Positions 10,576 through 20,800 of a stretch of DNA of 64,000 nucleotides are shown here, piece after piece (position 1 is the first letter of the stretch; each line of letters starts with the position of its first letter). The notes under the pieces are model-generated. The model searched no databases and was not told where the DNA came from. It worked only from the letters and a program-made list of their open reading frames with translations. A program made the translations under genes and the position numbers. The stretch is from Phaseolus vulgaris. Lineage: Eukaryota; Streptophyta; Magnoliopsida; Fabales; Fabaceae. The DNA lies in NCBI RefSeq assembly GCF_000499845.2, contig NC_023753.2:16926193-16990192 (forward strand), read 5' to 3'.

Positions 10576-11727
10576 TGTTGAACCAAGTGGTGTTCAAGCT
10601 TTGAAGAATCCAAACCCTTTGAAGGATGTTGAAGCCTTGGTTGTGCTTGATGTTGTTGTGCTGGTTTATCTTAGTTATGGGGTAGTTTATATGTTGTAAT
10701 CCACCCTTTGATTAAATCTAAAGCATTAGCATTCTCAATCTTTGTGAAAGTAAAATGTTTTCAAACTAAGTTAAAACAACCGATTGTTTTGTCGAAACAA
10801 CCGATTGTTTATACTTAGGTGTTTTGAGGAAAAGATTGAAAACTGTTTTTAAAATGGTTGAACTGTTAAGTACCAAAACAACCGATTGATTCGAGGAAAC
10901 AACCGATTGTTTGTTTTTGGACCATAACAGAAAAACTGTTTTATGTTTGATTGAGCTTTAAATGTTTTAACTGCTTACGCTCCAGTCATTAAATGCTTTG
11001 ACCAATCTTTTAATGCAATTTAAGAGTTTGTTAAGATTTGATAACAAACTACATCTTTGAATATATTCAGAAAAACAGATTTGAGATTTAAAGAATCATT
11101 GACAAAGTTTTTACTAAGAGTTTGAGTTTTTCAAAGAGCTGAGATTGCTAAGAGTTTGTGATTGATCAAAGTGTATGGAATAGGATTCTACTTGTATTGA
11201 TTTCAGATTATCTTCTGTAACAAGTGTAATCCTTGTACTCCGTTGAACAAGTAATCGTTTCTGTGTTTGCTGAGATTGGTTGTGTGTTCTTGAGGGGATC
11301 AAGATCAGCAATCTTAGTGTTTGTGTGTTGACCAAGGAGAGTGTGTTTCTTGAGGTGTTCAAGGTCATTCTCTTGGTTGTTGTGTAAGTGATCAAGGTGT
11401 GATTGCTTAGTGGATTTCCTCAGCGTTTCTGAGAAGACTGGATGTAGCTCTGGATTTGGAGTGAACCAGTATAAACAACTGTGTACAATTTCTCTATCCT
11501 TATCTCTTTAAATTCAGTTTTGTTAATTGATAACTGGTATAAACAACCGATTGTTTCGGTAAAACAACCGATTGTTTTTCCAGTATTGTGCTTTTGCTTT
11601 ATGTTTTGAAAAACTGAATTCTTAATCAAGGTTTTCTTGAAGTATTTTTCATTCTAAGCTTAAAAGTTTACGAAAATCTTTCTTAAACAATTCACCCCCC
11701 TCTCGTTTAAGGCCATATATTCTAACA
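10576..11727 (+). repeat. 3' LTR of copia element 1 (1152 bp)
   Basis: Near-identical to 4844-6001. Palindrome pairs begin at 10774/10795, 10876/10897 and 11541/11562. The C at 10780 here matches the consensus where the 5' LTR has a T, one of several transition differences. Confidence 0.95.
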
Positions 11728-12301
11728 ATTAGATCAGAAGGAGGCCAAGCGAAGCTACGAGAATAGCCTCAAAACAAGGCGAGGGGTATCTATAGTCACT
11801 AATGGACCACCGTACATTGAGGGAAGTCCCTTGCCCAAGGTTAGTTGCTCCAAACCCGACGAGGTCGTAGTAGAAATCACCCGCAGGACCAAATTTGATC
11901 CGTTTGGCAACTCTGGGAAAAGAGAGATTGGAGAGAGAGTCTCCAACCTAAGCAACATTCCCAGCCAAACGGTGCAAACCCCGGTTGAGAAGACCGTAGA
12001 GTCCAGAACCGGGATAACCAGTGATGATCGACTAGGCGATCGGTTCGGCCCTCAAACAGAGACAGGGTCAGTTTCAAGGTCTTACACACAGGGGAAACAG
12101 AGTATGCTAAGTGCCTGGAGAGAAACACCAGGCACCAAGGAATGCAGCCCCGTTACTTTCACACCCGGTCTCTCCCATGTGGACCAATTCCCTCAGGAGA
12201 ACAAAGATCTTTGGGACGAAGCATGCAGGCTTAAGGCGCTGAAGCAAGGCTCGGTTCCTTGCACATGGAATGCAGCTGACTTCAAGTCTTCTTTCAGTTA
12301 A
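11728..12301 (+). pseudogene. Continuation of gypsy element 1 pol: protease end fused to a pol C-terminal tail
   Basis: After the target duplication the frame reads LDQKEAKRSYENSLKTRRG, homologous to FDQREAKKCYENNLRMKIG in the element at 62380, so this is the same pol gene. It then stays open for about 190 codons to a TAA at 12299. Instead of RT and RNase H it runs through about 130 residues I do not recognise. The end, EACRLKALKQGSVPCTWNAADFK, looks like the last residues of gypsy pol (..GAYRLETL..PRTWNAxxLK..). The simplest reading is a deletion of RT through integrase that kept the frame. The middle portion is of unknown origin. Confidence 0.65.
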
Positions 12302-12411
12302 GTAAGAATATTGTACATGTTTTTAGAGGACACTCTTTTTCCTTACAAGGGTTTTTTAATGAGGTCCCAGATAATTACGATTGAAATATTTTCTCGAGTT
12401 ATGTACAATTC

Positions 12412-13040
12412 AGTTAAGAACTTGTTTTGCTTGTGTTAGAAGTCTCGTGGGCAGAGAGATAGGTTCGTAAAAGAACACCTGCCCTCTCGAGTGAGAGCGC
12501 CAAGGTTGAAACGAAATAGTTCGCCAGATAAATCCTCCTCGCGTTAGAAGTCTCATGGGCGGAGAGGTAGGTTCGTAGAGAACACCTCCCCTCTCGAGTG
12601 AAAGGCTAAGGTTAAATGTAATAGTTATCAAATAAATCCTCCTCGCCCTCGAGCGAAGCTGAGGTCAGCTAAGCATTTGTTTTCCTCGTGTTAGAAGTCT
12701 CGTGGGAGGAGAGGTAGGTTCGTAGAGAACACCTCCCCTCTCGAGTGAAAGCGCTAAGGTTAAACGTAATAGTTATCAGTTAAATCCTCCTCACCCTTGA
12801 GCGAAGCTGAGGTCAGTTAAGAATTAATTTCCCTTACGCTAGAAGCCTTGCGAGCAGAAAGGTAGGTTCGTGAGAGAACACCTCCCCTCGTGAGTGAAAG
12901 TGCCGAGGTAAAACGAAATAATTCGTCAGATAAATCCTCCGCGCCTTTGAGCGAAGCCGAGGACAGTTAAGAGTTTGTTTCCCTTGCGAAGAATGCCAAG
13001 GCGGAACAATCCAGTTCATAGTAAAAACCTCCCCTCACGA
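12412..13040 (+). repeat. Tandem repeats of about 148 bp (four to five units) in gypsy element 1
   Basis: Units carry GTTAGAAGTCTCGTGGG, AGGTAGGTTCGTAGAGAACA, CCTCCCCTCTCGAGTGAAAG and GAGCGAAGCTGAGGTCAG in the same order. Unit anchors are at 12435, 12543, 12690, 12838 and 12986. Steps are 108, 147, 148 and 148 bp; the first is shorter because it lacks the GAGCGAAGC part. The last unit is degraded. Tandem repeats between pol and the 3' LTR are a known feature of Tat-type gypsy elements. Confidence 0.85.
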
Positions 13041-13214
13041 CAAGGGGGGCATACAACAGAACGATAGAGGAAATGTCTTGGCGCCAGGCACCATGACAGA
13101 ACAGTTACGATAGTAAAAAAAGCAGTTCGTAGTGTAGAAATAAAAACATATATGAGTTCGGGAAAGTAAAGGTTGCAGATAGATAAAAGAGTTTGTACAA
13201 CAACCAAATACAAA

Positions 13215-14274
13215 TCAAGGAAGGACCCTGGGGATGATCTTCCCATTTTCAACAAGGTTCGATGCGGTGAAAGGCGTAATATCCACCCCTGGGTGCACAC
13301 AAGCAACTTGAGCAAGAGTGTCTCTAAATCCCTCATCGTAAGCGTCGAGAACGTCTCCGGTCAGTTCCGCCTCAGCTTATTCAAACCTTTTGGCTTGCTG
13401 ATGAAATTCGGCCTTCGCTCGACCCAGCTGCGCCTCAAAACTAGTGGACCTTTGTTCAAGCCCCGTAATCTTGGCCTTAGACTCCTCATCGGCCTCTTCC
13501 AGCTCAAAGACCCGAATCCGCAGGGACAAAACTCTTGTCTCCAGTGCAGTAACCTCTTGGCGCTTGGCGTGAAGTAGTTTCGAGAGATGAACCAACTCCT
13601 CTCTCAGAGTAGCCTCACGGGCAGCAAACGAGCGAGCTAGTGAGGAGTCCCCCGATTCAGCCCTGGACAGTAAAACGTGGAACTGAGCGAGTAGGGCCCC
13701 AAAGTTGAAATCCAGCCTTTCCCTCGATACAGCCTCGTCTTAGTCTGCAGTCACCCCTTGTTGGAAGCCCTTAACGTCGTGCTGAAGGACGGGAGGCAAC
13801 TCAGAGACAGGAGGGGTAGAAGTGCCAGCTCCACCAAGGTCAGGGAGAAGGGAAAGGCCAGTCGTACGATTACGGGGCGAAGCAGGCGACCGGTAGAGAA
13901 AGAATGTGAAACCATCACCGACATGGGCTTAGGCTTTTTGCAGGTTGGCCCCTCAGAAGAATCCTCGTCCGATTCAATCACCATTGCTTTGCCCTTGCAA
14001 GGGAGTGGGGTGGGTGACGATTGGACGGTGGCAAGAGGAGCCCCAGGGATGGGAAGTGTGGCCGAAGGCGCGGCAGTAGCAACGGCGCGGGCGCGCGGCG
14101 GTAACAACGGCGCGGGCGCGTGGCGGTAGCAACGGCGCGGGCGCGCTGGCGAGAAGCTTCCACGTCCCTAGAAATCCCATGAAGACGGGTGAAAATATCA
14201 GTTAACCTAGCCCGTTTTTCCTCGCTCAAAACCATACAAGTGTACAAATCAGAAAAAGTACAGAGATCAAACAT
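13215..14274 (-). pseudogene. Antisense ORF (aORF) of gypsy element 1, coiled-coil protein
   Basis: On the minus strand a degenerate gene starts near 14274 (VLSEEKRARLTDIFTRLHG), passes an Ala/Arg-rich repeat and an acidic patch (VIESDEDSSEGPTCKKPKP). After a frame change near 13880 it gives VLQHDVKGFQQGVTAD, DEAVSRERLDFNFGALLAQ and then a heptad-rich segment (EVTALETRVLSLRIRVFELE, ITGLEQR). It ends ...GVDITPFTASNLVENGKIIP at a TGA at 13215. In-frame stops occur near 13740 and at 13377. Extra antisense ORFs between pol and the 3' LTR have been described for Tat-lineage gypsy elements. This one matches that position and orientation. Function is unknown; the coiled coil suggests self-association. 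Confidence 0.7.
14070..14150 (+). repeat. GC-rich tandem repeat, unit about 27 bp, three copies
   Basis: Three units of the form GCGGTAGCAACGGCGCGGGC plus GCG, differing by a few bases, lie inside the antisense ORF and encode repeated RARAVATA on the minus strand. It is markedly more GC-rich than its surroundings. Confidence 0.85.
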
Positions 14275-14764
14275 GCGAATATACGAAAGAGAATTAACAC
14301 CTCCCAGAGTTTAAGGTTTCTTGAGTTAAAGGAAACCCAGAAATAGAAGGCGATTGATGCAGAGATTGAGTAACACAGGCAGTTATCCAAAACTAGAATC
14401 AGTAAATAGGTGTGAATGGGAATCAGAGTTCATACCTACGGTCGATAGCGAGAGAATGCAAAATGCGTAAAGGAAGTGTGAGAATGCTTGAGGAAGAAGG
14501 TGAAACGATCAAAGGGTTTCAGAGAATGATGTAACAAGCGATTGAACGCGCGCATTTTCAAGAATTTAAAAGCAAACAAAGAAACATAAGCGACGTTAAA
14601 CCCTAGCCGTTGATCAAAAACATGTGCGCACGGATAAGATAGGCCCAGAAAGACGTCATTTTGGCGCCGTATTTACGTCCTGTCGCACAGAGCCACGTAG
14701 GCCATCCGGGGCAAGGACTTAACCTCTTCGTTGAACGAGTTGCAGCTCGAGGCTGCGGGACTTG
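14275..14764 (+). other. 3' internal non-coding region of gypsy element 1
   Basis: This lies upstream of the antisense ORF and before the 3' LTR. It has no coding potential I can support. It may hold the promoter for the antisense ORF (inference). A weak purine-containing tract (GAGGCTGCGGGACTTG) adjoins the LTR and could be a degraded polypurine tract. Confidence 0.4.
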
Positions 14765-15610
14765 TGTACCGACCAGTCCCCGGGCGTTGACTAACCACTG
14801 GTAATGTTGGTGCCACGTATGCGGGACCCACGAGCAGCGCGAACCAATACCTCGTTAAGCATGTGCGCCAAGGAGCCAAGAGTGGTTAGGCATCGGTCAT
14901 CAGGATGTACCGACTTGTCACTAGACAGTGTGGAGAGGTCGGACATCGGAAACCCAAACAATAGAGATGAGCCATGAGAAGTGGATCCTAGATCACACAC
15001 CAATCATCGTAAAGGAGAAGCCTAGAGCACGAGTTCCCATGCATGTAGAATGGACGACGCGTTCAGGCGTGACACAAAGTATAAGAGCCACTGGAAGGAT
15101 ATGGCCTGCAAGGGTCACGTTCAGGGGCGAGCTGCATGCATGGTACGTGAACAACTAGGGCACTCCCAAAGGCGGGTGACCCCAAAGATCAGGTGCACGA
15201 GGAGACATCCAGGTGGTCATCCCGTCAGAGGTTGCACTCTAGTTAGGGACCCCATGCGCTAGGTTATCTTGAGAGTAAGGTAACAACAGTGTCGTGGCTC
15301 GCCCATTAGAAAGGCCCATTTCAGGTAAACAGGAAACCCTAGTTTCAGTCTATAAATAGTAAGTTAACAAACTTGACGAGAGAGAATTCTCTTGCGCCGT
15401 AAACACACACACAATGGCAAGATTATACAGTTTTCGGTGTTTCCTAGCCCTAGTACTGACTTGAGCGTCGGAGCGCAAAAGACCGCTAGGGAGCCCTTTG
15501 TCTTTGTGTTTTAGGTGTTCATCACAAGAAAGGCACACGCGAGCGCAAGGACTTTGGACGTAAGAGTGATGTAGGCGTACGAAGGCGTTTCGAGTCAACC
15601 AGCAGGAACA
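14765..15610 (+). repeat. 3' LTR of gypsy element 1 (846 bp)
   Basis: Direct repeat of 2173-2979, TGTACCGACC...GGAACA. It contains a segment (AGACAGTGTGGAGAGGTCGG... at about 14923-14990) missing from the 5' LTR but matched by the inverted LTR fragment at 60.2 kb. This copy therefore carries the ancestral arrangement. Confidence 0.85.
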
Positions 15611-17440
15611 ATCCCTTTCTTTCCAAAAAAAATATTGATAGTGAAGAGCATGATCAAAATCCTCCTTAAAAATCTTTTCTTGACAAAGAAGCCCATCAAT
15701 ATCAACAAACCAGTAGTCTCTAATTTTTGTTGAATACCAAGGAGGAGACCCTGCTTAAGAAGAACTGCATTGTGAATATTACCAAAAGATTTTTTTATTC
15801 CAGTTTCGGAGCTCAATTTTCAACATTTTTAACTTATGTTGCAAAATAAACATTGGACAACCAACAACCTTATTAGCCCAAGAATCATGAATATGCTTCA
15901 GACATGAAGTGTTCTGAAGCCACATAGAAAAGAAACGAAAATTGCTAATCTTCCTCAAAGAATTACTAGCAAGAATAGAGGAATGATCAGAACAAATTTT
16001 AACAAGAATCTCATTCATCCAGGCACACTCCATTACATAAAGCCCTATCTAGTCTTCTATAAATTCTATGCAACCCTTTCCTTCCATTACACAAAGTATA
16101 ACAAGATCCAGTAAACGGAATACAAAAAAGATCATTAGTATTAATCCAATCAAGGAACTCATTACAAGAAACCTGATTAGAAGTCACCCCCCTTTACAAT
16201 CATCCGCCAAGAGCACAACATTAAAATCTCCCAGAATACACCAAGGTCCTGTGAAAGAACTAAGATCCCTTCACAAAAGTCGTCTAGCCAAGTATGTGTT
16301 AACACCATAAACACCTGCAAAGCTAAAACATTTATCATGCAGAAGACAAGTTACAAAAATAAACTGATCATTGACCAAGAAATTTTGGACTAGATTATGA
16401 ACCAACAAACACTAAAGCTTAGCAAGTTTATTAACAATAGGAGACGTAGCCACCAAATGCATATTAACAGATTTGAAAAGGACGTCGAAAGCATTAGTCT
16501 ACGACATTATAGGTTCAACAAGAAAAAACAGGAAAGGTTTATGTAGTTTAAGTAAACTAATCAACATCTTTGCAGTTTTGTGGTTTCCCAGTCCTCTAAC
16601 ATTCCAGAAAAATGAAAAGACCTTCATTGCGAAGTTGTAGAGAGAGTTATCGTAGCAATTTTTGTGGAATTACCAGTCCCCTTAGGTGGTCTCCTTGACT
16701 TTCTTTTAGTACAAACTTTTTCCTTCCCAATATCACTGACATCCTCCTCCATCTTATTAGGGTCATCCCAAAATTTTGAAACAACATTTGTAGTTTCCAA
16801 ACCATCAAGAGAGGAAAAGTGACTTTGCAAGACCTACGATAGTGCTTTAACATCCCCAAGAGGTTTAGCCTTCCTATGGGAGGTATGAGGCGGCGAAGAA
16901 GGTACAGTCACAATAGCAGAGACTTCCACATGATGACCATCAATTAGATTCTTAGTTGGTACGTTAGAACTTGCAAGAGATTTACCCTTCTGAGGACAGG
17001 TAGAACATACAACCACATGACCAGAGACCTCCACATGATGATCATCAATAGGAGTCATAACAATATAAGGATCACCTCCCACATATGTAGTTTCCAAACC
17101 CCTGAGAGAGGAAAAATTATTTTGCAAGACCAACAATGGGGATGGTACAATCACAATTGTAGAGTCCACATGATGACCATCAATTGTAGTATTGATTGGT
17201 GTTGTAGAATCTGCAGGTGATTTATCCCTCTGAGGCATGGGACGCAATAGAGATGGTACCGCCCCAGGAGCCCAGACCTCCACATGATGATCCTTAAAAG
17301 GCGCATGAGACTTTGAGCCCTTGGCTTGCATAGCAGCAGGTAGCATCCCCTGTTCTGGTGATACAACCCAAGTAGCTACGAAGATGACCAAGGAAGCAAA
17401 AGAAAAACCACATGGTGAACAGTCATTGCACTCTGATAGT
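15611..17440 (-). mobile_element. Truncated LINE (non-LTR retrotransposon), antisense
   Basis: On the minus strand, a proline/histidine-rich region (17448-16834) is followed by an apurinic-endonuclease domain (about 16620-16060) and the spacer before RT (16033-15611). Reverse transcriptase and the 3' end are absent; the sequence stops at the gypsy LTR edge at 15611. Several frameshifts and stops are present. L1-type plant LINEs have this order. The 5' border near 17440 is where gypsy-LTR-like sequence begins. Confidence 0.7.
16060..16630 (-). pseudogene. LINE endonuclease domain
   Basis: Minus-strand translation gives WNVRGLGN..KTAKMLISLLKLHKP, then ..ARRLLWRDLSSFTGPWCILGDFNVVL (with the GDFN metal-binding motif) and RRLDRAL before ..CSDHSSIL (SDH motif). 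These are the hallmarks of the LINE EEP endonuclease. Frameshifts and stops separate the motifs. The following spacer contains FRFFSMWLQ and KLKMLKIELRNWNKKIF, typical of the linker before RT. Confidence 0.75.
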
Positions 17441-17448
17441 CGTTGCAC
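16834..17448 (-). pseudogene. LINE 5' coding region with internal HHVEVS-type repeats
   Basis: An open stretch of about 200 codons is rich in Pro, Ser, Thr and Val and repeats the phrase DGHHVEVS / DDHHVEVS / DHHVEVW. Nearby SSLRGLETTYV-type phrases recur in DNA at about 16800 and 17095, so the region grew by internal duplication (about 295 bp). It lies directly upstream of the endonuclease domain and is best read as the end of the first LINE ORF or an inter-domain linker. I do not recognise a defined domain. Confidence 0.5.
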
Positions 17449-17816
17449 TCCAGTTAAGGGAAGTTTTATGTGCCAGATACACTAAGATTATGTAAATAGC
17501 GGCGCAAGGACGTTCCCCAATGAATCCTAGACAAGGGTAACAACACAAAGGTAAACCCTAGTTTCAACCTATATAAAGGGTGCCAAGAACCCTAGCAAGG
17601 TACACAGTTTCTAAGACTGAAACTACTTTATACACTTGGTGTTTCTTTGCCCTTATACTGACTTAGGCGTCAAAGTGCAAACGACCATCAAGGCGCCCCT
17701 TTGTCTTTATAGGTGAGAGATTCTTTGATCAAGAAAGTACGATTCTCAGGCGGAGATAGAAGGGCCAAAGGCTGCCGTTCGATTCAACCAGCGAAGCGAG
17801 TCAACCAACAGGAACA
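17441..17816 (+). repeat. 3' part of a gypsy LTR (gypsy element 2)
   Basis: Shares the landmarks of the element-1 LTR in order: GTTGCACTCCAGTTA, AAACCCTAGTTTCA, a TATA-like CCTATATAAAGGG (about 17570), CTGACTTAGGCGTC, GCGCCCCTTTGTCTTT and AGTCAACCAACAGGAACA. It is diverged and carries only the 3' half; the 5' half is missing at the LINE junction. Confidence 0.75.
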
Positions 17817-17817
17817 T

Positions 17818-17849
17818 TTGGCGCCCACCGTGAGACCCGTTAAAACAAG
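17818..17849 (+). promoter_or_regulatory. PBS and first bases of gypsy element 2 internal region
   Basis: TTGGCGCCCACCGTGAGACC directly follows the LTR end, and CCGTTAAAACAAGGTC resembles the leader of the element at 60.55 kb. At about 17850 the sequence switches abruptly to antisense copia reverse transcriptase, so the remainder of element 2 is lost. Confidence 0.7.
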
Positions 17850-20800
17850 GTCTGCTACTGGAGAGAAAGTATCAAGGTAGTCAATGCCTTCTATTTGTGT
17901 GTATCCTTTTGCCACTAACCTTGCTTTATACCTTTCAACTGTCCCATCAGCCTTATATTTTATTTTGAATACCCATTTGTAACCTATGGTAGCTTTGTCC
18001 TTAGGCAGAAGAGCAGTCTCCCAAGTTTGATTTGACTCTAAAGCAAATATCTCACATTGTATAGCTTTTCTCCAACAGTCATATTTCACAGCTTCAAAAT
18101 AAGTGTTTGGCTCAACATGTGAAGAAAGAGACATAACAAAAGACTTGTAAGAAGGTGACAATTTGTTATAAGACAAAACAAAATTCAAAGGATATTTAAC
18201 TCTTGAAGATGTATTGGAAACATTAAGATTACAATGATAATTCTTTAAATACTCAGGTGGTCTTTTTATTCTTATACTCATTCAGACAGATAGATCTGAT
18301 TCAAAATTTTGTTCTATTTCATGATCTTCGTTGAGGTTTTGGTCTATATGGGAACAAACGTCTTCTAAAACCTCAATGTGTGACTCATAGTTATTACCAT
18401 AAGGTGCATTATCACAAGGTGCAAGAATGGCTTGTGATGACTGACTCAAGACAGGTTGATCTTCAATAAACAAAATTTGATCATAAATGTCAGGATTGTT
18501 AGTGTCATTGCTAGTATCTTGAACCCTTTGATATGGAAAAACATGTTCATAAAAGACAACGTCCCTAGACACAAAAATTTCTCTTGATTGAATATTCAAT
18601 AAAATATATCTTTTTGTCCCTTTTTTAAAACCAATAAAAACACATTTTAATGCCCTTGGATCAAATTTTCTTGTATTTGTTGACAAAGTGCCAACATAAT
18701 ATAAAGAACCAAACACCTTTAATCCATTAAAATTTGCATAAGTTTTGTAAAGCATTTCATGAGGAGAAGAATAGTTTAAAACAGGTGTGGTAAGCATGTT
18801 TATAATATGCGCAACATATATCACAAAATATGACCAATAAATTTTGGGTAAATGAGATTGTATCATAAGAGCTCTTGCTACATCTAATAAATGATCATGT
18901 TTCCTTTCAACTATATTATTTTGTTGTGGAGTATTGACACATGATGTTTTATGTACTATTTCTTTATTGACAAAAAAAATTAGTCATGAAAAATTCAGTC
19001 CCATTATCACTTATTATTTTTATTGCTGTCTCAAATTGTGTTTGAACAAAAACAACAAAATTTTCCAAAGCCTTGACAACTTCAGATTTGTGTTTAAAAA
19101 GAAAAATCCATGTGTACCTCGAATAGTCATCAACTACGGTCAAGAAATATTTATGGCCATGAATTGATGGTATTGAGTATGGTCCCCAAATATCTACATG
19201 AATTAAATCAAAACATTTTTTTTTATTTAGATGTACTAATAGGAAATGAAAGTCTTTATTGCTTTGCAAAATGATAAACATCACAAACAAAAGATTTGTT
19301 ATATTTAACAAAAGGAAATTTATTCTTGATAACATCAATACATTTATTTGAAATATGACCTAATCGAAAATGCCAAAGGGTTTCTAGATCACTAGCACTA
19401 ACATTAATAATATTGATGGTGTGTGTAGATTTGATGGGTTGGATTTGAAGTTTCTGGTAAGTAGGATCCTGAGTATATAAAGTCTATCTTGCATCTTAGT
19501 GGATCCAATCATCTCCATCGATATCTTGTCTTGAATGTGACAACCATTAGAGTCAAAGGTAAGAACACAAGATAGTTTATCAATCAATTTTGCTACTGAA
19601 AGAAGATCAAAATTGAAGCAAGGGATGTACAAAACATTGTCTATGACATGATTTTGATTGAGAAAAACATTTCCAGAATAATTGACAATGACTTGATTTT
19701 CATTTGGTAATTTGACATAAATAGGATTAATTTGATGATATGAAGTGAAATAAGTTAAGGATGAACAAATGTGATCGGTAGCATCACTATCAATAATCCA
19801 AGAACCGAAGGAAGAAATAAAATTATTACCAATTTGATTGGAAGGAATAATAGAGACTTGATTAGAAACATTGCCACTGGATTTGGTCTGTTGTAAAAGA
19901 GCTAACAATGTTTGATACTGCTCAGGAGTAAAACTAGTTTGTTGAGACTCCACTTCTGACTTTGAACCTTCATGATTCTGCTCATTATTATTAAAATTTG
20001 TATTATGAAAAACAACATTAGTATGACTCTAATCATGATTCTGATTTTTAAACTTGAAATGAGGTTGAAAGCCATGCTTTTTATAGCATGTATCAATGGT
20101 ACGTCTTGTCTTTCCACAATGATTGCAAATTTTGGGAGTATATCCTCTTCCAAAGCTTCATCTTCCGTATCCAGCACCTCTGCCATAGGTTGTAGCATTG
20201 TTTTTATAACCTCCTTTGCTAGTAGCAATCATTACCTTGGATTGATAACCAAAAACTTGTCTTCTCACAGTCGAATAATTATCATTTAGCCCCCTTAAAA
20301 ATTTGATAATTTGGTCTTGTGCTTTATATTTAGAAACATTCACAAGAGCATTGCAGGTGCATTTAGAGGCACATGAACAAGTAGATAGCGGACGGAAAAG
20401 ATCAAGCTCATCCCAAATAATTTTTAATTGAGTGAAATAGTTTGTAACAGTCAACTCACCTTGTTTAAAAGAAGAAATCATCTCCTAGATATCAGAAATA
20501 CGAATCATGTCTCCTTGTGAGAACCTTTCCTTTAAATCATTCAATATTTCAAAGGCATTGTCCATACAGATGATGCTTTGTGCGATGGATTGAGAAACAT
20601 CCTTGAGAATCTAGGAAACAACCAGCATATTGGCTCTCTGCCATGTTGGAAACAATGAATTGGTACTATTGGGAGCTTCTATAGTTCCATCAATGAAACC
20701 TATTTTGTTCTTTGAAATTAGGCTCATTTGAAACGAACAAGACCAACGATGATAATTTGGTCCCTCAAGAGTAATAGGGACAATAAGAAAGGAAGGGTTA

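Larger units (their letters stand above)
4844..11727 (+). mobile_element. Ty1/copia LTR retrotransposon (6884 bp) with intact ends and target duplication
   Basis: LTRs at 4844-6001 and 10576-11727, both TGTTGAACC...TTCTAACA, are flanked by a perfect 5-bp duplication ATTAG (4839-4843 and 11728-11732). The initiator-tRNA-like PBS follows the 5' LTR and the purine tract AATAGGGGGAGAT precedes the 3' LTR. Domain order gag-protease-integrase-RT-RNase H is that of copia elements. The LTRs differ at roughly 30 positions by eye (about 97% identity), so the insertion is fairly young. Coding capacity is broken by two frameshifts and at least four in-frame stops. The exact copia lineage (SIRE- or Tork-like) is uncertain. 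Confidence 0.95.
2173..15610 (+). mobile_element. Ty3/gypsy (Tat-type) LTR retrotransposon, RT-integrase core deleted, interrupted by a copia element
   Basis: Two direct LTRs (2173-2979 and 14765-15610) begin TGTACCGACC and end GGAACA. Order inside is PBS, gag, retropepsin, a short open tail of pol, tandem repeats and an antisense ORF. A 6.9-kb copia element (4844-11727) is inserted. Without it the element is about 6.5 kb. The reverse transcriptase, RNase H and most of the integrase are absent, so it looks non-autonomous. The related element at 60.5-64 kb keeps RT and RNase H, including the start of the second RNase H typical of the Tat lineage, which supports the lineage call. Flanking pentamers are AGCCC (2168-2172) and ATCCC (15611-15615), a one-mismatch target duplication candidate. 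Confidence 0.85.

Noticed and set aside
12412..13040. CRISPR-like spaced repeats
   Set aside because: Repeats are 147-148 bp head-to-tail units with indels in a eukaryotic retroelement; there are no short identical repeats with unique spacers.
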